Of a stretch of DNA of 64,000 nt, positions 8,050-16,750 are shown one piece after another. Origin of the DNA: JALHUB01 sp050010555 (GTDB lineage: Bacteria; Chloroflexota; Dehalococcoidia; DSTF01; JALHUB01); assembly GCA_050010555.1 (NCBI GenBank), contig JBEKKV010000005.1, forward strand, positions 11,473-75,472, written 5' to 3'. The notes below the pieces were generated by a model, which was not told the origin of the DNA, ran no database searches, and saw only the letters and a list, made by a program, of their open reading frames with translations. The position numbers were made by a program, and so were the translations under genes. The number at the start of each line of letters is the position of its first letter. Position 1 is the first letter of the stretch.

Positions 8050-9816
8050 CTAGGCCTTCTCCGTGCACTTGTACTCCAGCCTCTTGCCCAGGATGAGACG
8101 GACCTGCGAGTCGAGGCCGGGCAGTGCGCCGAAGATGAAGGTTATCGGCGCCATTAGGAACCACTGCCCGAACTGCACCGGGTACATCCAGATCGGGAAG
8201 GTCTTCGGGCGCGGCGGCCGCATGAACGTGTCGAAACCGACCATTATGGCCAGCGGGACCATGCACGGGAAGAGGATCTTCGCGGACATCATGTTGAACC
8301 AGGGAGGCACCATCGGCATAACGGACGCGGGCAAGAAACCGTTGGCGCACAGGAAGACGAAGGCCGCAGGAACAGCGCGTCCGATGGTAATCAGGAACCA
8401 CTGACTGGACCAGAGAACGTGGTTCTCGAAGACGCTCCAGGTGCGGCGGAAGCGCTGCAGGAGCGATATCTCCGGGTGGGCGGCCGCCATCTTAATGGCG
8501 TAGGAGATGTCGGACGCGCCCCAGGCGTGGCGCCGCGCCTGCTGATAGTGCTCCCAGAACGTGCGGAGGTAGCCGTGGGCGCGGACGCCGTCGTTGCCGA
8601 CCACCAGGAAGATCGGCTCAACGTTCACGTTGCCGTTGAGCAGGAAAAAGCACTTCAGCATCATGTGCCAGTCTTCGGAAATGATATCCGGGTCCCAGTA
8701 GCCGACCTCGTCCGCCATGCGCAGGCTGAGGCTGTAGGTGGACTGCGGGAAGCGGATGGCGTGCTTGCGGGTCAGCTTCACGAGCTGGTTTAGCCCGCCG
8801 AGGGAGTTGGACAGCCGAAGCGGCGCCGGCACCTCCCAGACGTTGTTGTAGTAGAAGATGGGCGCTTGCCAGAAGCGTCGATAGCGCATTCGGCTGGTGG
8901 CGAACTTGTAGGTCAGACAGGCGTAGTAGTTGGGCGGGAACTGCGTGTCGGCATCGCAGCTAGTAACGGTCACCAGGTCGAGGTCGTAGCCCAGCTCATC
9001 GATGAGCTTGCGCTTGGCGATTCGGGCCGCCCACAGCTCGTTCGATGACTTGCCGCGTATCTCGCCTTCGATGTCCGGTGGATGGAACGTCGGGAAGAAC
9101 AGCATGAAGCGGTCGGCGAACTTCTTCTGCAGGATCTGCGCCTTCTCGGCAGCGCCCGCTTCGGCGCCTTCGAGCGCCAGCACAACGACGAGCTGCTGGC
9201 GGTCCAGCGTCTGGTCCACCAGTGTTTGCAGCGTCGTCGAGAGCTTCTCCACGCTCTCCTTATAGCTTGGGATGATGACGATGTGGCGCACTTCCTCCCA
9301 GCGCAGGTACGCCTCGCCGCGGGCCGCCGCCTCGTTGTAGCTCTGGCGCCAGTCAATCTTCTTGTGGCGTCTCAGGATGGCGTGGCCGCGGACGACGTGG
9401 ATGCCGGTGTTGATGGAGCGCCACGCCCAGTACACGTCGAAGCCGACGAGCATGATGGCCAGCGGCAGCGGCAAGAAGAACGTCCCCCAGACCAGGGTGC
9501 TGATAAGGAAGAGAGCGCAGGCGCCCGGAAGAATGTCCAGGGCGCGCTGAATGAGGTGGTCGCGCTGGGGATGAGCGTGCAGCCCTTCGATGGCGACCGG
9601 CTTGGGGATCGCAATTGTCGTTGTCGGGAAGCTCGGCGGAGCAATGGCCGGGAGCGGCATCATCAGCTCGCCGAGGTCGATGTCGGACGTCAGGGGGAGG
9701 CGGTCGCCTGCGATGATCGAGTTAGTGACGCCGTCGATGGCGCCCGATGCGATGGCCGGAGACAGAAACAAATCTCCGGAAGCGCCCGAGAAGCTCTTTG
9801 CCTCTAACGGTTCCAT
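8050..9816 (-). CDS. Membrane-bound family 2 glycosyltransferase (cellulose-synthase-like fold)
   Basis: 588 residues from the ATG at 9816, which has AGGGAA just upstream; a longer frame to a TTG at 9864 is less likely. Residues 1-90 form a low-complexity N-terminal region, followed by two membrane helices (about 95-135). The cytoplasmic catalytic domain shows IVIIPSYKE, SCDADTQFPP (DxD), SEDW and a QQARRHAW motif equivalent to QxxRW. Three or four membrane helices follow (about 455-575). Such enzymes polymerise or add sugars at the inner membrane. The acceptor and sugar are unknown. Expression is probably controlled by the c-di-AMP riboswitch immediately upstream. Confidence 0.82.
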   Translation of the reverse strand: MEPLEAKSFSGASGDLFLSPAIASGAIDGVTNSIIAGDRLPLTSDIDLGELMMPLPAIAPPSFPTTTIAIPKPVAIEGLHAHPQRDHLIQRALDILPGACALFLISTLVWGTFFLPLPLAIMLVGFDVYWAWRSINTGIHVVRGHAILRRHKKIDWRQSYNEAAARGEAYLRWEEVRHIVIIPSYKESVEKLSTTLQTLVDQTLDRQQLVVVLALEGAEAGAAEKAQILQKKFADRFMLFFPTFHPPDIEGEIRGKSSNELWAARIAKRKLIDELGYDLDLVTVTSCDADTQFPPNYYACLTYKFATSRMRYRRFWQAPIFYYNNVWEVPAPLRLSNSLGGLNQLVKLTRKHAIRFPQSTYSLSLRMADEVGYWDPDIISEDWHMMLKCFFLLNGNVNVEPIFLVVGNDGVRAHGYLRTFWEHYQQARRHAWGASDISYAIKMAAAHPEISLLQRFRRTWSVFENHVLWSSQWFLITIGRAVPAAFVFLCANGFLPASVMPMVPPWFNMMSAKILFPCMVPLAIMVGFDTFMRPPRPKTFPIWMYPVQFGQWFLMAPITFIFGALPGLDSQVRLILGKRLEYKCTEKA

Positions 9817-9869
9817 GGCTAATTCCCTGCCCTTTCTGTTTCGCCGCATCCTGCGGACGGACAACGGGC

Positions 9870-9905
9870 AAAGAGAAAAGGTCGTCCCGTTGCGGTCCGA
9901 CCTTT
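9870..9905 (-). terminator. Riboswitch expression-platform terminator
   Basis: Reading the minus strand, AAAGGTCG (9905-9898) pairs with CGACCTTT (9884-9877) and is followed by a T-rich run. It directly follows the c-di-AMP aptamer and precedes the glycosyltransferase start by about 55 bases, so ligand binding probably favours termination (off switch). Confidence 0.7.
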
Positions 9906-10050
9906 CGCACGCCTACGAGGTTAGCTGACGGGTTAGGGCTGAAAGGTTGCCCTTCCCGGTAACCCGGGATTAACCCCTCTACTGGTTCCCCCGTCCCCGA
10001 GTCAACTCGGGCGTTCGGCGGTTTGCTTGTCAACGTTAATTTAGCGATAA
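9906..10050 (-). promoter_or_regulatory. c-di-AMP riboswitch (ydaO-yuaA type)
   Basis: On the minus strand the conserved blocks of this class appear in order: ATCGCTAAATTAA (5' end near 10050), GCCGAACGC, ACGGGGGAACCA, GGGGTTAATC, a variable AGGGC...GCCCT hairpin, and the hallmark CCGTCAGCTAACCTCGTAGG at 9932-9913. The class senses cyclic di-AMP, usually in front of cell-wall, osmotic or potassium genes. A TTGACA at 10066-10061 lies upstream; its partner -10 (TAAATT at 17 bases) would overlap the aptamer's 5' edge, so the transcription start is uncertain. Confidence 0.92.
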
Positions 10051-10098
10051 TGCAGGCCTTTGTCAAGCTTTCGCAGGCGCTGCAATCGAACCTTGGGG

Positions 10099-11745
10099 TC
10101 AGGGCCGTCGGAGGATGGCGCCGGTGCTCGCAGAGGTGACGAGCGAGGCGTAGCGGGCCAGATAGGGCAGCAGCTCGCCCTGATCCGGCGGACTCCATTT
10201 CGCCAAGCGGCGTTCGATCTCCGCCGGCGAAAGGCGCACGTTCAGCGACTTCGCCGGCATGTCGATTTCAATGATGTCGCCTTCCTCGATGACGGCGAAG
10301 GGGCCGCCCTCCATCGCTTCCGGCGAGACGTGGCCTATAGAGGCGCCCTTCGTCGCGCCCGAGAAGCGGCCGTCGGTGACCAGCGCCACTTCTGCGTCCA
10401 GGCCCTTGCTGACGATGGCGGACGTGGCCCAGAGCATCTCGCGCATTCCAGGGCCGCCTTTCGGGCCCTCGTACTTGATTATGACCACGTCCCCGCTCTT
10501 GATGCTGCCGCCGCCGATGGCGTCGCGGGCGTCCTCCTCGCAGTTGAAGACGCGCGCCGGCCCCTGGTGCCGCATCATGCCGGGCGCGACGGCCGATTGC
10601 TTCACGATGGCCCCATCCAGCGCGATGTTCCCGTACAGCACGGCCAGCCCGCCCTCGGGGTGGTACGGGTTGTCGATGGGCCGGATCACGTCCCTGTCCG
10701 TGATGCGCGCTTCCTCGACGATCTCGCCGACCGTGCGGCCGCTCAGCGTCATCGCGTCGAGGTGAAGGTGGCCGCGCGAGGCAAGCTCCTTCATAACGCC
10801 CTGGAGGCCGCCGGCTTCGAAGAGGTCCTCGATGAAGTAATTGCCGGCGGGACTCAGGTTGCAGAGGCGCGGCGTGTTGCGGCTGATGCGGTCGAAAGTG
10901 GCGAGGTCGAGGTCAACGCGCGCCTCGTTGGCAAGCGCCATGAGGTGGAGGACGGTGTTGGACGAGCCGCCGATCGCCATGTCGACGGTGATGGCGTTCT
11001 CGAAGGCGTCGCGCGTGAGGACGGAGCGCGCCGTGACGTTCTCGGCGAAGAGCTCCATCACCCGTGTGCCGGCGTGCTTGGCCAGCTCGCGGCGTCGACC
11101 GTAGACGGCGGGAATGGTGCCGTTCCAGGGCAAGGCGAGGCCGAGTGCCTCCGCCATACAGTTCATGCTGTTGGCCGTGAACAGCCCGGCGCAGGCGCCG
11201 CAGGTCGGCGCGGCGCGGTTCAGGACTTCCAGCAGGTCGGCGCCGCTGATCTCGCCGCGCTGCAGCCTGGGGAAGAACTCCGATATCTTGCTGACGTCGA
11301 TTCGCTCGTCGCAGAAGCGGCCGGGCAGCATGGGCCCGCCGCTGATGATGACCGACGGCAGATTGAGGCGCGCCATCGCCATCATCATGCCGGGGGTTAT
11401 CTTGTCGCAGTTCGTCACGAGGACCATGGCGTCGAGGGCATGGGCCATCATCATCGCTTCGATGGAATCGGCGATGAGCTCGCGACTGGGCAGCGGATAG
11501 CACATGCCGGCGTGTCCTTCGGCCCAACCGTCGCAGATGGCGATGGCCGGGAACTCGAATGGCGTGCCGCCGGCGGCAAGAACGCCGTCGCGGGCGGCGC
11601 GGGCGATCTGGTCGAGGTGTTCATGGCCGGGGACCAGTTCGTTCTGGGAGTTGACGATGGCGACCAGCGGCTTCTGCATTTCCTGGGCGGTACGGCCCAT
11701 GGCCACGAAAAGGGGTCTGCGCGGCTTCACGACGTCGCTTCTCAT
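10099..11745 (-). CDS. ilvD: Dihydroxy-acid dehydratase
   Basis: 548 residues, within the IlvD/Edd family range. Motifs: NSQNELVPGHEHL near 33-45, SREL following GMCYPLP, TNCDKITPGM (about 110-119), PTCGACAGLFTANSMN (about 178-193) and a C-terminal YEGPKGGPGM. It dehydrates 2,3-dihydroxy-isovalerate and -methylvalerate in branched-chain amino-acid synthesis. A Gly replaces the Cys that [2Fe-2S] members carry in the first motif (PG rather than PC), so the enzyme is probably of the [4Fe-4S] type. A GGGGAGG site precedes the ATG, and TAGACT at 11792-11787 is a probable -10. A sugar-acid dehydratase role is less likely but not excluded. No other ilv gene is nearby. Confidence 0.88.
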   Translation of the reverse strand: MRSDVVKPRRPLFVAMGRTAQEMQKPLVAIVNSQNELVPGHEHLDQIARAARDGVLAAGGTPFEFPAIAICDGWAEGHAGMCYPLPSRELIADSIEAMMMAHALDAMVLVTNCDKITPGMMMAMARLNLPSVIISGGPMLPGRFCDERIDVSKISEFFPRLQRGEISGADLLEVLNRAAPTCGACAGLFTANSMNCMAEALGLALPWNGTIPAVYGRRRELAKHAGTRVMELFAENVTARSVLTRDAFENAITVDMAIGGSSNTVLHLMALANEARVDLDLATFDRISRNTPRLCNLSPAGNYFIEDLFEAGGLQGVMKELASRGHLHLDAMTLSGRTVGEIVEEARITDRDVIRPIDNPYHPEGGLAVLYGNIALDGAIVKQSAVAPGMMRHQGPARVFNCEEDARDAIGGGSIKSGDVVIIKYEGPKGGPGMREMLWATSAIVSKGLDAEVALVTDGRFSGATKGASIGHVSPEAMEGGPFAVIEEGDIIEIDMPAKSLNVRLSPAEIERRLAKWSPPDQGELLPYLARYASLVTSASTGAILRRP

Positions 11746-11914
11746 TGCGGCCTCCCCGACTTCTGAGCGAATGGGTTCATGATCTCAGTCTAGCGGCCGC
11801 GGGCGCTCTCCGCCAGCACAGCGTTCCGCTACGTCAGCGAGACGCTCAGGACGAGAATAAGCTAGACTGAACGTGATCATCGCCCGGACACGGGCCCGCG
11901 GGGAGGCGGACGTC

Positions 11915-12997
11915 TTGGGAGAGCGCAGCTACAGGTCAGGACTGGCGATTTCCGTGCTGTTACTGTCGTCGGCGCTGCTGCCGGCGTGCAGGGGAAGCGG
12001 AGCGGCACCGTCGCCCACCGTCTCGCAGTCGATTAGCACATCGACGGCCGCGCCCACCCCCGACCCCGGCGCGCCGGGGCCCTATCCCGTCGGCGTCACC
12101 GAGATCACGTTCCAGCGGCCTTCGACGACCACCGGTGAGCCGCGCATCCTCAAGACCGTTATCTGGTATCCTGCTGACGCGGCCGCAGCCAACGAGTCGC
12201 CCGACGCGACGTACAAGGGCGTCATGGACGCGGAGCCGTCGCGCGAGGGCGCGCCTTTCCCGATCATCCTCTTCTCGCACGGCAGCGGCGGCACGCCCCT
12301 CCAATCGACATTCTACACGTCGCATCTCGCCAGCCAGGGCTTTGTGGTCGTCGCGCCGCCGCATCCCGGGGACACGATCAACGACTGCTTTCCCTGCATC
12401 GACATGAAGGCGCTCGCCGATTCACTGCTCAACCGGCCGGACGACATGACCTTCGTTCTCGACTCGATGCTGAAGCTGAACGACGACCCGTCGTCACCGT
12501 TCCAGGGGGCACTGGACGGCACACGCGTCGGGATGAGCGGCCATTCCTTCGGCGGGCTGACGACGCTGCAACTGGCGGGCCGGGACACGACACCGTTCGC
12601 GGCCGCGCTGGCGATGGCGCCGCCGGCTGCTGCAGTGGTGGGGAATCGCAACCCTTCCAACATTCCAATAATGATCATGGGCGGCGGCGAGGACACGACC
12701 TGCCCGCTCGCCCAGCAGGAAGCCTATTACAACGCGCTCAACGACAGCGAGCCGCGCTTCCTGGTCGTCTTTCCGCGCGGCGGCCACACCGCCTACACCG
12801 ATCCGTGCATCCCGCTGATCGACACGTGCGGGCCAGCGGCAATCGATCAGGACAAGGCGCACGAGCTGATCGACTTCTATGCCACGGCCTTCTTCAAGAC
12901 ATACGTCACCGGGGACCTGAGCTACGCGGCCTACCTCGATCCGAAGCTGGCGACCGGCGACGCTGACCTCCAGTACGAGGCGAGCGTGCCGAACTGA
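11915..12997 (+). CDS. Lipoprotein alpha/beta hydrolase (PAF-acetylhydrolase / dienelactone-hydrolase-like)
   Basis: The lipoprotein signal ends in the lipobox LLPAC. A Ser/Thr/Pro-rich linker follows, then an alpha/beta hydrolase fold. ILFSHGSGG supplies the oxyanion region and GHSFGG contains the nucleophile Ser. A C-terminal GGHTAYTD gives the probable catalytic His. Four extra cysteines (CFPC, CPLA, the pair near the C-terminal third) may form disulfides in an exported protein. The frame opens at a GTG at 11873, but a TTG at 11915 is preferred: GGGGAGG is 7 bases upstream and the signal peptide becomes a normal length. A probable -10 TAGACT lies at 11863-11868. Substrate unknown. Confidence 0.72.
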   Translation: MGERSYRSGLAISVLLLSSALLPACRGSGAAPSPTVSQSISTSTAAPTPDPGAPGPYPVGVTEITFQRPSTTTGEPRILKTVIWYPADAAAANESPDATYKGVMDAEPSREGAPFPIILFSHGSGGTPLQSTFYTSHLASQGFVVVAPPHPGDTINDCFPCIDMKALADSLLNRPDDMTFVLDSMLKLNDDPSSPFQGALDGTRVGMSGHSFGGLTTLQLAGRDTTPFAAALAMAPPAAAVVGNRNPSNIPIMIMGGGEDTTCPLAQQEAYYNALNDSEPRFLVVFPRGGHTAYTDPCIPLIDTCGPAAIDQDKAHELIDFYATAFFKTYVTGDLSYAAYLDPKLATGDADLQYEASVPN

Positions 12998-13012
12998 TCG
13001 GGGCGACGAGCG

Positions 13013-13510
13013 TCAGGATTCGTCGTCGCCGTCCTTCTTGTCACAACTGCATAACGACGTGAGGGCGTCGACGGAGATAGCGCCCGGTCCCGCAAGACCA
13101 AGAGTCGCGGCGCCCGTCGCCAGCGATAGCGGCAGCTCGAAACCGCCCTGGCCGAAGAAGCCATTCTTCCAGTGCACCTTCCAGATCGCCGTCGACATGT
13201 TGATGATGATTGGCAACGCGACGAGTCTGGTCTTGAAGCCCAGAACAAGCGCCAGGCCGCCGAAGAGCTCGGTTGCCCCGGAAACGTAGGCGGCGACCTG
13301 TGGGTACGGAACGCCCATCTTCTCGAGGCCGTCCGCGAACGCCTGCGGCCCGCCGTGCTCGATGGAGGTCTGCCAGTTGGGGCCAAGCACCTTCAGCGGC
13401 CTCTCGGGAACTTTCTTATCCGGCCCCCCGAAGAGCTTGGGGTAGCCGTGCGCCATCAGTATGACGCCGACGTTGAGCCGAAGCAGTAACAGGCCAAGGC
13501 TGCGAAACAT
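13013..13510 (-). CDS. DoxX family membrane protein
   Basis: 165 residues with four predicted membrane helices and the DoxX pattern: an N-terminal RLNVGVILMAHGYPKLFGG, a central SGATELFGGLALVLGF, and a C-terminal hydrophobic pair. It ends in a Cys/Asp/Lys-rich tail (CSCDKKDGDD). DoxX proteins are linked to thiol or quinone redox processes, but the function here is not defined. Convergent with the lipoprotein hydrolase, leaving 15 bases between the stops. Confidence 0.78.
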   Translation of the reverse strand: MFRSLGLLLLRLNVGVILMAHGYPKLFGGPDKKVPERPLKVLGPNWQTSIEHGGPQAFADGLEKMGVPYPQVAAYVSGATELFGGLALVLGFKTRLVALPIIINMSTAIWKVHWKNGFFGQGGFELPLSLATGAATLGLAGPGAISVDALTSLCSCDKKDGDDES

Positions 13511-13599
13511 TTCCTCATCCTCCTATCGTCCGTGATTAGCCGAAGGCTCGCTAGTACAATAGGCGTGACGCGTACAGCACCGGTGACAGCGCCACCAGC

Positions 13600-14073
13600 T
13601 CAGCCACTGCGCACGACGAGCGTCTTTGCTGCAAGATCGCCGATGCGTTGCTTCTTGTCATTGACCGCCACGGCGATGAGCCCTACGAGATAGAAGACGG
13701 GCAGCCCGTCAACGATGCGCAGTATGTTCCTGATGAGCACTGCCGCCCATGTGACGCGACTGCCATCGACGTCCACAACCTTCAGGCCCATGACCATCTT
13801 CCCCAGCGTGGCACTGAAGAGCCCCTCAAACAGCAGGAAGTACCCAAACTGGATGAGAAAGAAGAGCAAGAGCGGTCCCCCGTTCAGATAGGCGTGCGCG
13901 TTATGCGTGTTGTCCTGGCTGGTCGTGCCCATGTTTCCCCACAGAGCGGCCATGAGCAGGAACACGAGGAGGAAGAGCGCGATGTCTATGAGCGCAGCGA
14001 TGATGCGGGTACCGGTAACATTGAATGCAAGCGGAGTCTCAGCAAGCTGTTCCTGCTGGAGTTCGGAATCCAT
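13600..14073 (-). CDS. RDD family membrane protein
   Basis: 157 residues from the ATG at 14073, which has AAAGGAG 9 bases upstream. An upstream TTG frame adds three residues. The RDD signature is present: R and D in RIIAALIDIAL, GKMVMGLKVVDVDG, and a C-terminal QRIGDLAAKTLVV. Three membrane helices. RDD proteins are proposed transporters or membrane accessory factors; no specific role can be assigned. It follows the CoA ligase on the same strand. Confidence 0.78.
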   Translation of the reverse strand: MDSELQQEQLAETPLAFNVTGTRIIAALIDIALFLLVFLLMAALWGNMGTTSQDNTHNAHAYLNGGPLLLFFLIQFGYFLLFEGLFSATLGKMVMGLKVVDVDGSRVTWAAVLIRNILRIVDGLPVFYLVGLIAVAVNDKKQRIGDLAAKTLVVRSG

Positions 14074-14107
14074 CCCTCGCAACTCCTTTCGACTTCAAAC
14101 GTCCCGA

Positions 14108-15643
14108 TTAACAAACGCCTTCCGACTCGCCGAAGAGCTCCTCTTTGAGCGCCTTCTTCTGCACCTTGCCTGTCAACGTCTTCGGCAGATCGTGTCGAAA
14201 GATGACCTCCTGCGGCAGCTTGTAGTCGGCCATGCGCTCCCGGCAGTAGGCGATGACGTCGTCTGCCTCGAGTGTTGCGCCGGGAAAGGGCACGACGACG
14301 GCGACCACTCGCTCGCCCCACACTTCGTCCTTGCGGCCGAGCACCGTCGCTTCGGCGATCATGGGGTGCGTGAACAGCACCTCCTCGACCTCGCGCGGGT
14401 AGATGTTCTCGCCGCCGCGGATGATCATGTCCTTCCTGCGGTCGATGATGAAGAAGTAGCCGTCCTCGTCCTCGTAGCCCATGTCGCCGGTGCGCAGCCA
14501 GCCGTCAACGATTGTCTCCGCGGTCGCCTCGGCGTTGTTGTAGTAGCCCTGCATAACGTTGGGGCCTTGGATGACGATTTCGCCGCATTCGCCGCTGGGG
14601 AGCTCCTTCATATCCTCATCGACGATCTTCATCGCCTGGCCGCGAACCGGCAGGCCGATCGACCCGGCCTTGCGGACACCCCAGTAAGGGTTCAGCGCCG
14701 AGACGCAGGTGCCTTCGGTCAGCCCGTAGCCTTCGATGATGCGCAGGCCGAACGTCTCCTCGAATCGCTGCATGATCTCCAGCGGCAGCGGCGCCGCCCC
14801 CGAGATAACGAAATCGAGGGAGCTTATGTCGAGTCCTTCCTTGACAGGCGCCAGCAAGAGGATGGACAGCATCGTCGGGACGGCGTTGAACGTGTTCGGC
14901 TGGTAGCGAGCCACCGTCTCCCAGAAGTCGCTGGGGCTGAAGCGCTCCCACAGCGCGATAGCGCCGCCCGTAAGGAACTGCGTGAGGCTGGTAATCTGGG
15001 CGTTGGCGTGAAAGAGCGGCAGAACCTGGCCGAGGCAGCCTTCATGGGGCGAAACGGGGATGAGCTCGGCGGAGGCCATCGTGTCCCAGACGCAGTTCCA
15101 GTGTGAGATCATAGCGCCCTTCGGCTTGCCGGTCGTGCCGGAGGTGTAAACGATGGCCGCCAGGTCGTCGCGGGCGATCTCGACTGGCGCGAGCTCGGCC
15201 GACCGGGCGAGCAGGTCGCTGTAGGCCGAGGCGCCCTCTGTCGCGCCCTCCAGGCAGACGACGTGCCGGAGCGCCGGGCACGAGCCGCGGACGGCGTTCA
15301 CCGTCGGCATCAGCGCTTCGCTGGTGATGAGCGCGACGGCGCCGGAGTCGCTCAGGACGTGGCGCACCTCGTCGCCCTTGAAAAGCGCGTTAATCGGCCC
15401 AAAGACGGCGCCCAGCTTCAGGATTCCGAACCAGACGTAGAAGTAGTCGGGGCAGTTCGGCAGATAGACGGAGACGACGTCCCCTTTCTTCGCGCCCAGT
15501 GCTTTGAGGCCGTTCGCGACCTGATTGACGCGCTCGTCCAGCTCTCGGTAGGTGACCTCTTCATCGCGCCAATAGATGCACGTCTCGTCCGCCAGCTCTT
15601 CGCGGTACAGTTCGACTAGCTCGCGCAGGTTGTTCGGGACCAT
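14108..15643 (-). CDS. Acyl-CoA synthetase (AMP-forming, fatty-acid-CoA ligase family)
   Basis: 511 residues, the usual length. ANL superfamily motifs: P-loop YTSGTTGKPKGA (about 175-186), GYGLTEGT (A5, about 318), WLRTGDMGY (A7), DRRKDMIIRGGENIYP (A8) and a C-terminal PKTLTGKVQKK carrying the acyl-adenylate Lys. It activates a carboxylic acid to its CoA thioester through an adenylate, in the cytoplasm or at the membrane. Chain-length specificity cannot be read. GCAGGAGG lies upstream of the ATG. The RDD gene follows in the same direction and may be cotranscribed. Confidence 0.9.
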   Translation of the reverse strand: MVPNNLRELVELYREELADETCIYWRDEEVTYRELDERVNQVANGLKALGAKKGDVVSVYLPNCPDYFYVWFGILKLGAVFGPINALFKGDEVRHVLSDSGAVALITSEALMPTVNAVRGSCPALRHVVCLEGATEGASAYSDLLARSAELAPVEIARDDLAAIVYTSGTTGKPKGAMISHWNCVWDTMASAELIPVSPHEGCLGQVLPLFHANAQITSLTQFLTGGAIALWERFSPSDFWETVARYQPNTFNAVPTMLSILLLAPVKEGLDISSLDFVISGAAPLPLEIMQRFEETFGLRIIEGYGLTEGTCVSALNPYWGVRKAGSIGLPVRGQAMKIVDEDMKELPSGECGEIVIQGPNVMQGYYNNAEATAETIVDGWLRTGDMGYEDEDGYFFIIDRRKDMIIRGGENIYPREVEEVLFTHPMIAEATVLGRKDEVWGERVVAVVVPFPGATLEADDVIAYCRERMADYKLPQEVIFRHDLPKTLTGKVQKKALKEELFGESEGVC

Positions 15644-15844
15644 CGTTGTTGCCTCCTGCTTTCGATGACCGTGAGCAGAGTTTACTCCGCGCCCGTCGCT
15701 TCGTCCACGGCGAGCGGCAGACAGGCGCGTCGGCGAGGGCTTTCCTTACCTCCGGCGGTCGTAATATCGTATTCCTAAGGGCTTTCCCCGACGCGACTAG
15801 GGATTTTCCTGAGTGCTATCTGCGGGGAAGCGCCGATACTATAG

Positions 15845-16498
15845 ATGCGGCAAGAAGATAACAAGATGCTAACCGACATAAGACGTCGCTTGGGTGCGCC
15901 GGCGGATGAAGGCGCAACACAGGGAGCACGGATGCTCCTGCTGCGTCGACTCGGTCTCCTTCTTGCGGCGACTTCCTGGCGGGCGCGCGGCTTCGCTGCT
16001 CTGGCCGTCGGGCTTGTCATCGGCGCGGGATTCCGCTTCCACAACGCCGGAGACGTCGCCGTGGTGGCCGTCTACATAGTCGTGTTTGTCACCTGCGCCG
16101 CTACCGACATCGCCTGGTTCCGCGTTCCAAACGTCATCACCTACCCGGCGATCATCCTGGGACTGCTGGCCGGCGCGCTCATGCCCGGCGGCAGCCTGCG
16201 GACGACGCTGGAGGGAGCGGCTACGGCAGGCGGCTTCATGCTGCTCGCGTTCATCATCTCGCGCGGCGCTATGGGCTTGGGCGACGTGAAGCTGGCGCTT
16301 TTCTCTGGAATTGCGGTCGGCTGGCCGTTGGTGGGCAACGTGCTGATGCTGATGGCTTTGAGCGGCGGCACTGCGGCCGTCATTCTGCTGCTGACGCGGG
16401 TCAAGGGTCGGAGGGACCCGATACCGTACGCGCCGTTCATCTCGGCGGCTACGATAGCCGTCATCTTATGGCAAGGAACGTCTTTCGCGCGGTTCTAG
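15845..16498 (+). CDS. Prepilin peptidase (A24 family, no methylase domain)
   Basis: 217 residues. The two catalytic aspartates are in ATDIAWFRVPN (about residue 89) and GLGDVKL (about 143-149, the GxGD motif). Six or so membrane helices follow a short N-terminus. The zinc-bearing N-terminal methyltransferase domain of PilD is missing, as in TadV/CpaA-type peptidases. It would process type IV pilin-like leader peptides, but no pilin, ATPase or secretin gene is nearby. An internal ATG at 15866 is an alternative start. Confidence 0.82.
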   Translation: MRQEDNKMLTDIRRRLGAPADEGATQGARMLLLRRLGLLLAATSWRARGFAALAVGLVIGAGFRFHNAGDVAVVAVYIVVFVTCAATDIAWFRVPNVITYPAIILGLLAGALMPGGSLRTTLEGAATAGGFMLLAFIISRGAMGLGDVKLALFSGIAVGWPLVGNVLMLMALSGGTAAVILLLTRVKGRRDPIPYAPFISAATIAVILWQGTSFARF

Positions 16499-16588
16499 AG
16501 CGCGACTGACATAGCTGGCGGCGGGAATCGAAAGGAGCGTGGTGTCTCGCAGGAGGCGAGGCATCCGGATGCGCTGGCTCGCCGTTCG

Positions 16589-16634
16589 TTGTGATCGCCA
16601 CCTCGGTGTGGTATACTATAAATTGAACCACACC
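16589..16634 (+). promoter_or_regulatory. Promoter with a palindrome over the -10 region
   Basis: TTGTGA at 16589-16594, a 17-base spacer and TATACT at 16612-16617. A perfect inverted repeat, GGTGTGGT at 16605-16612 and ACCACACC at 16627-16634, straddles the -10 and start site with centres 22 bases apart (two helical turns), as expected for a dimeric repressor. It drives the glycosyltransferase gene at 16751 through a leader of about 125 bases. Confidence 0.6.
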
Positions 16635-16750
16635 AAACGAGCTTCACACAAGCTACAGGCCGGAACCCCCGGATACCTCAGAACCTTTCGCGAGGCGGTT
16701 GGGCGCGGCGCACGCGGCCCGGCATCGCATATTAGCATGGAGGCTTTAGC

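Noticed and set aside
10060..11766. Long plus-strand frame over ilvD and the riboswitch
   Set aside because: Antisense of a clear IlvD; it also runs through the riboswitch.
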